Assembly (NCBI RefSeq): GCF_963668385.1 | Contig: NZ_OY764327.1 | Location: 868,001 to 932,000, forward strand | DNA: 64,000 bases | From: an uncultured Carboxylicivirga sp. | GTDB lineage: Bacteria > Bacteroidota > Bacteroidia > Bacteroidales > Marinilabiliaceae | Direction of reading: 5' to 3' | Shown: positions 62,831 to 64,000 of the stretch, piece by piece | How the letters are laid out: each line of letters opens with the position of its first letter | Position numbering within the stretch: the stretch's first letter is position 1 | Notes under the pieces: model-generated | Database searches by the model: none | What the model was told of the DNA's origin: nothing | The model's input: the letters and a program-made list of their open reading frames with translations, nothing else | Translations under genes and position numbers: made by a program

Positions 62831-64000
62831 ATGAGTAAAGCAATCATCATAGTCTTATTATTATTTTTTTCCATTATCCCAACAAAAGCACAGTGGACAA
62901 ATAATTGGCAGGATCATTTTTCTTACCGCCAACCCAATCTTATTGCTGAAAGTGAATCATACATTATTGCAGCAAACTCTACAGGGCTAACCATATACGA
63001 TTATTCGACAGGACAAAGTAGAAAAAAAAGCATTGTTACTGGCTTAAGTGATGTTGATATCAGTGCAATATCATCAATAGGAAATGACCGGTTTATTATT
63101 GGCTATGAAAACGGAAACATAGACATTCTTTCGAACAGCGGAGTTATTAACATCCCAGACTTAAAGAATAAACAATTACAAGGTAGCAAAACAATCAATC
63201 ATTTCTCGATTAATGGTGATATTGTATACTGTAGTACAAATTTTGGAATATTAGTATTCAATAGTAATAAATTAGAAATATCAGACACCTATTACCTTGG
63301 ATTAGAGTCTTCAAATTTAGTTATCCACCAATGTACTACTCTAAACAATAAGATATATGCAGCAACAGAGAGGGGATTGCTAATGGCCGATTTAGATGAT
63401 CCTTTACTGGCTTATTACAAATCATGGTCTGAAATTGGTAATACTAATGAAGATTACTTTGGCGTATCTCCATTTCAAAATAAATTAATCACGGTCTCAA
63501 GATCTGGGAGTAATCCGTATCAGATTTTGATAGGTAACAAAAATGAATGGGATAGAATAAAAAACACAAGTGGTTACAGAAATATAGGAGTTAGTAATGA
63601 TTCTTTCATCATTACAGAAGCCAACCGTATAACACGCTATAATTCCAATCGGGAAGTAATAGAAACAATTACCTATTATTCGAACGCAGAGTTAGAAGAT
63701 CCGACAATTCGAGCGAATCAATGTATTTTTTCATCATCAAAACAAGCATATTTAATAGCTGATAATATTAAAGGACTAGGTATAATCGAAGGAGAGAATG
63801 AAGACTTTATTTTACCAGACGGACCTTATTCTAATAACGCAACTGAACTACTTTTTTCGCCCCATGGCTTATACAGTTTAGCTGGAGGTCTCACAGCTGA
63901 TTACAATAATTCAAGCAGACGAGCTGAATTTTCATTATATCAAAATAATCATTGGACTAGTTATAGAAATACTATTCGTGATGACAATTATTTATGGCGT
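62831..64000 (+). CDS. porZ: PorZ-like beta-propeller protein of the type IX secretion system (5' part)
   Basis: An open frame from the ATG at 62831 to the window end, 390 codons without a stop, so the gene is cut. It starts with a signal peptide (MSKAIIIVLLLFFSIIPTKA) and then WTNNWQDHFSYRQPNLIAES, followed by propeller-like repeats (GLTIYDYSTGQ, GLSDVDISAISSIGNDRFIIGYENGNIDIL, NHFSINGDIVYCSTNFGILVF). The N-terminus and repeats fit PorZ, a surface component needed to sort type IX cargo with PorU. The C-terminal part that would complete the assignment lies outside. Confidence 0.78.
   Translation, partial: MSKAIIIVLLLFFSIIPTKAQWTNNWQDHFSYRQPNLIAESESYIIAANSTGLTIYDYSTGQSRKKSIVTGLSDVDISAISSIGNDRFIIGYENGNIDILSNSGVINIPDLKNKQLQGSKTINHFSINGDIVYCSTNFGILVFNSNKLEISDTYYLGLESSNLVIHQCTTLNNKIYAATERGLLMADLDDPLLAYYKSWSEIGNTNEDYFGVSPFQNKLITVSRSGSNPYQILIGNKNEWDRIKNTSGYRNIGVSNDSFIITEANRITRYNSNREVIETITYYSNAELEDPTIRANQCIFSSSKQAYLIADNIKGLGIIEGENEDFILPDGPYSNNATELLFSPHGLYSLAGGLTADYNNSSRRAEFSLYQNNHWTSYRNTIRDDNYLWR

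Noticed and set aside
1-64000. tRNA or rRNA genes, CRISPR arrays, insertion sequences, integrases and prophage genes.
   Set aside because: I looked through all intergenic stretches and ORFs and found no cloverleaf-like sequence, direct repeat-spacer pattern, transposase or phage structural gene.

Overview
This window is bacterial chromosome from a low-GC member of the Bacteroidota, most likely the Bacteroidales/Marinilabiliales side of the phylum. The evidence is the recurring promoter element TAnnTTTG in place of a sigma-70 -10 box, weak or absent Shine-Dalgarno sites, a PorZ-like gene of the type IX secretion system at the right edge, the phylum's N-succinylornithine-type carbamoyltransferase in the arginine cluster, and many LytTR/LytS-type and lipoprotein genes. 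I saw no rRNA, tRNA, CRISPR array, phage or insertion sequence. Gene order and base composition look like ordinary core chromosome.

Layout. 1-9.6 kb: greA, a Rieske-like lipoprotein, ahcY with a decayed partial copy of itself next to it, ribF, a LiaF-like/LytS/LytTR signalling operon, two small membrane-protein genes and a PduO-type cobalamin adenosyltransferase. 9.6-17.5 kb: pdxH, a large ABC transporter fusion, lipoproteins, an EamA exporter and an acetate/succinate CoA-transferase. 17.7-22.1 kb: a 118-aa conserved protein, three tandem exported cyclophilin-type prolyl isomerases (the third fused to a protease-like domain lacking catalytic His and Ser), then pheS. 22.2-25.5 kb: osmC and a Crp-family regulator facing each other, a DUF2461 gene, ispD and a DUF2007 gene.

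25.6-45.0 kb is the metabolic centre. One strand carries argR, a GNAT acyltransferase, argG, argC, argD, an HNH/NUMOD4-type gene, proC, proB, proA, argF', argB, argE, argH, gltA and carA; carB diverges from argR. Together these make ornithine, citrulline, arginine and proline, and supply carbamoyl phosphate. The carbamoyltransferase has Pro90, the residue that marks N-succinylornithine specificity, so the acylated intermediates are probably succinylated. argR is preceded by two ARG-box-like palindromes 21 bp apart centre to centre, over its own -7 element. Both car genes have hairpin-plus-U-tract structures in their leaders that could be attenuators.

45.0-53.5 kb: a previously unlisted 39-aa membrane ORF with its own promoter and terminator, a SusA-like GH13 amylase, a second LytS/LytTR pair, a TerB-like protein, a membrane-anchored TylF-like methyltransferase and a patatin/BamA-type protein. 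53.6-59.4 kb: an ATP synthase operon running bactofilin, an AtpI-like membrane protein, atpB-E-F-H-A-G, with the beta and epsilon subunits absent. 59.4-64.0 kb: a membrane adenylate cyclase fused to an HD domain, a universal stress protein, rdgB and the 5' part of a PorZ-like gene cut by the window end.
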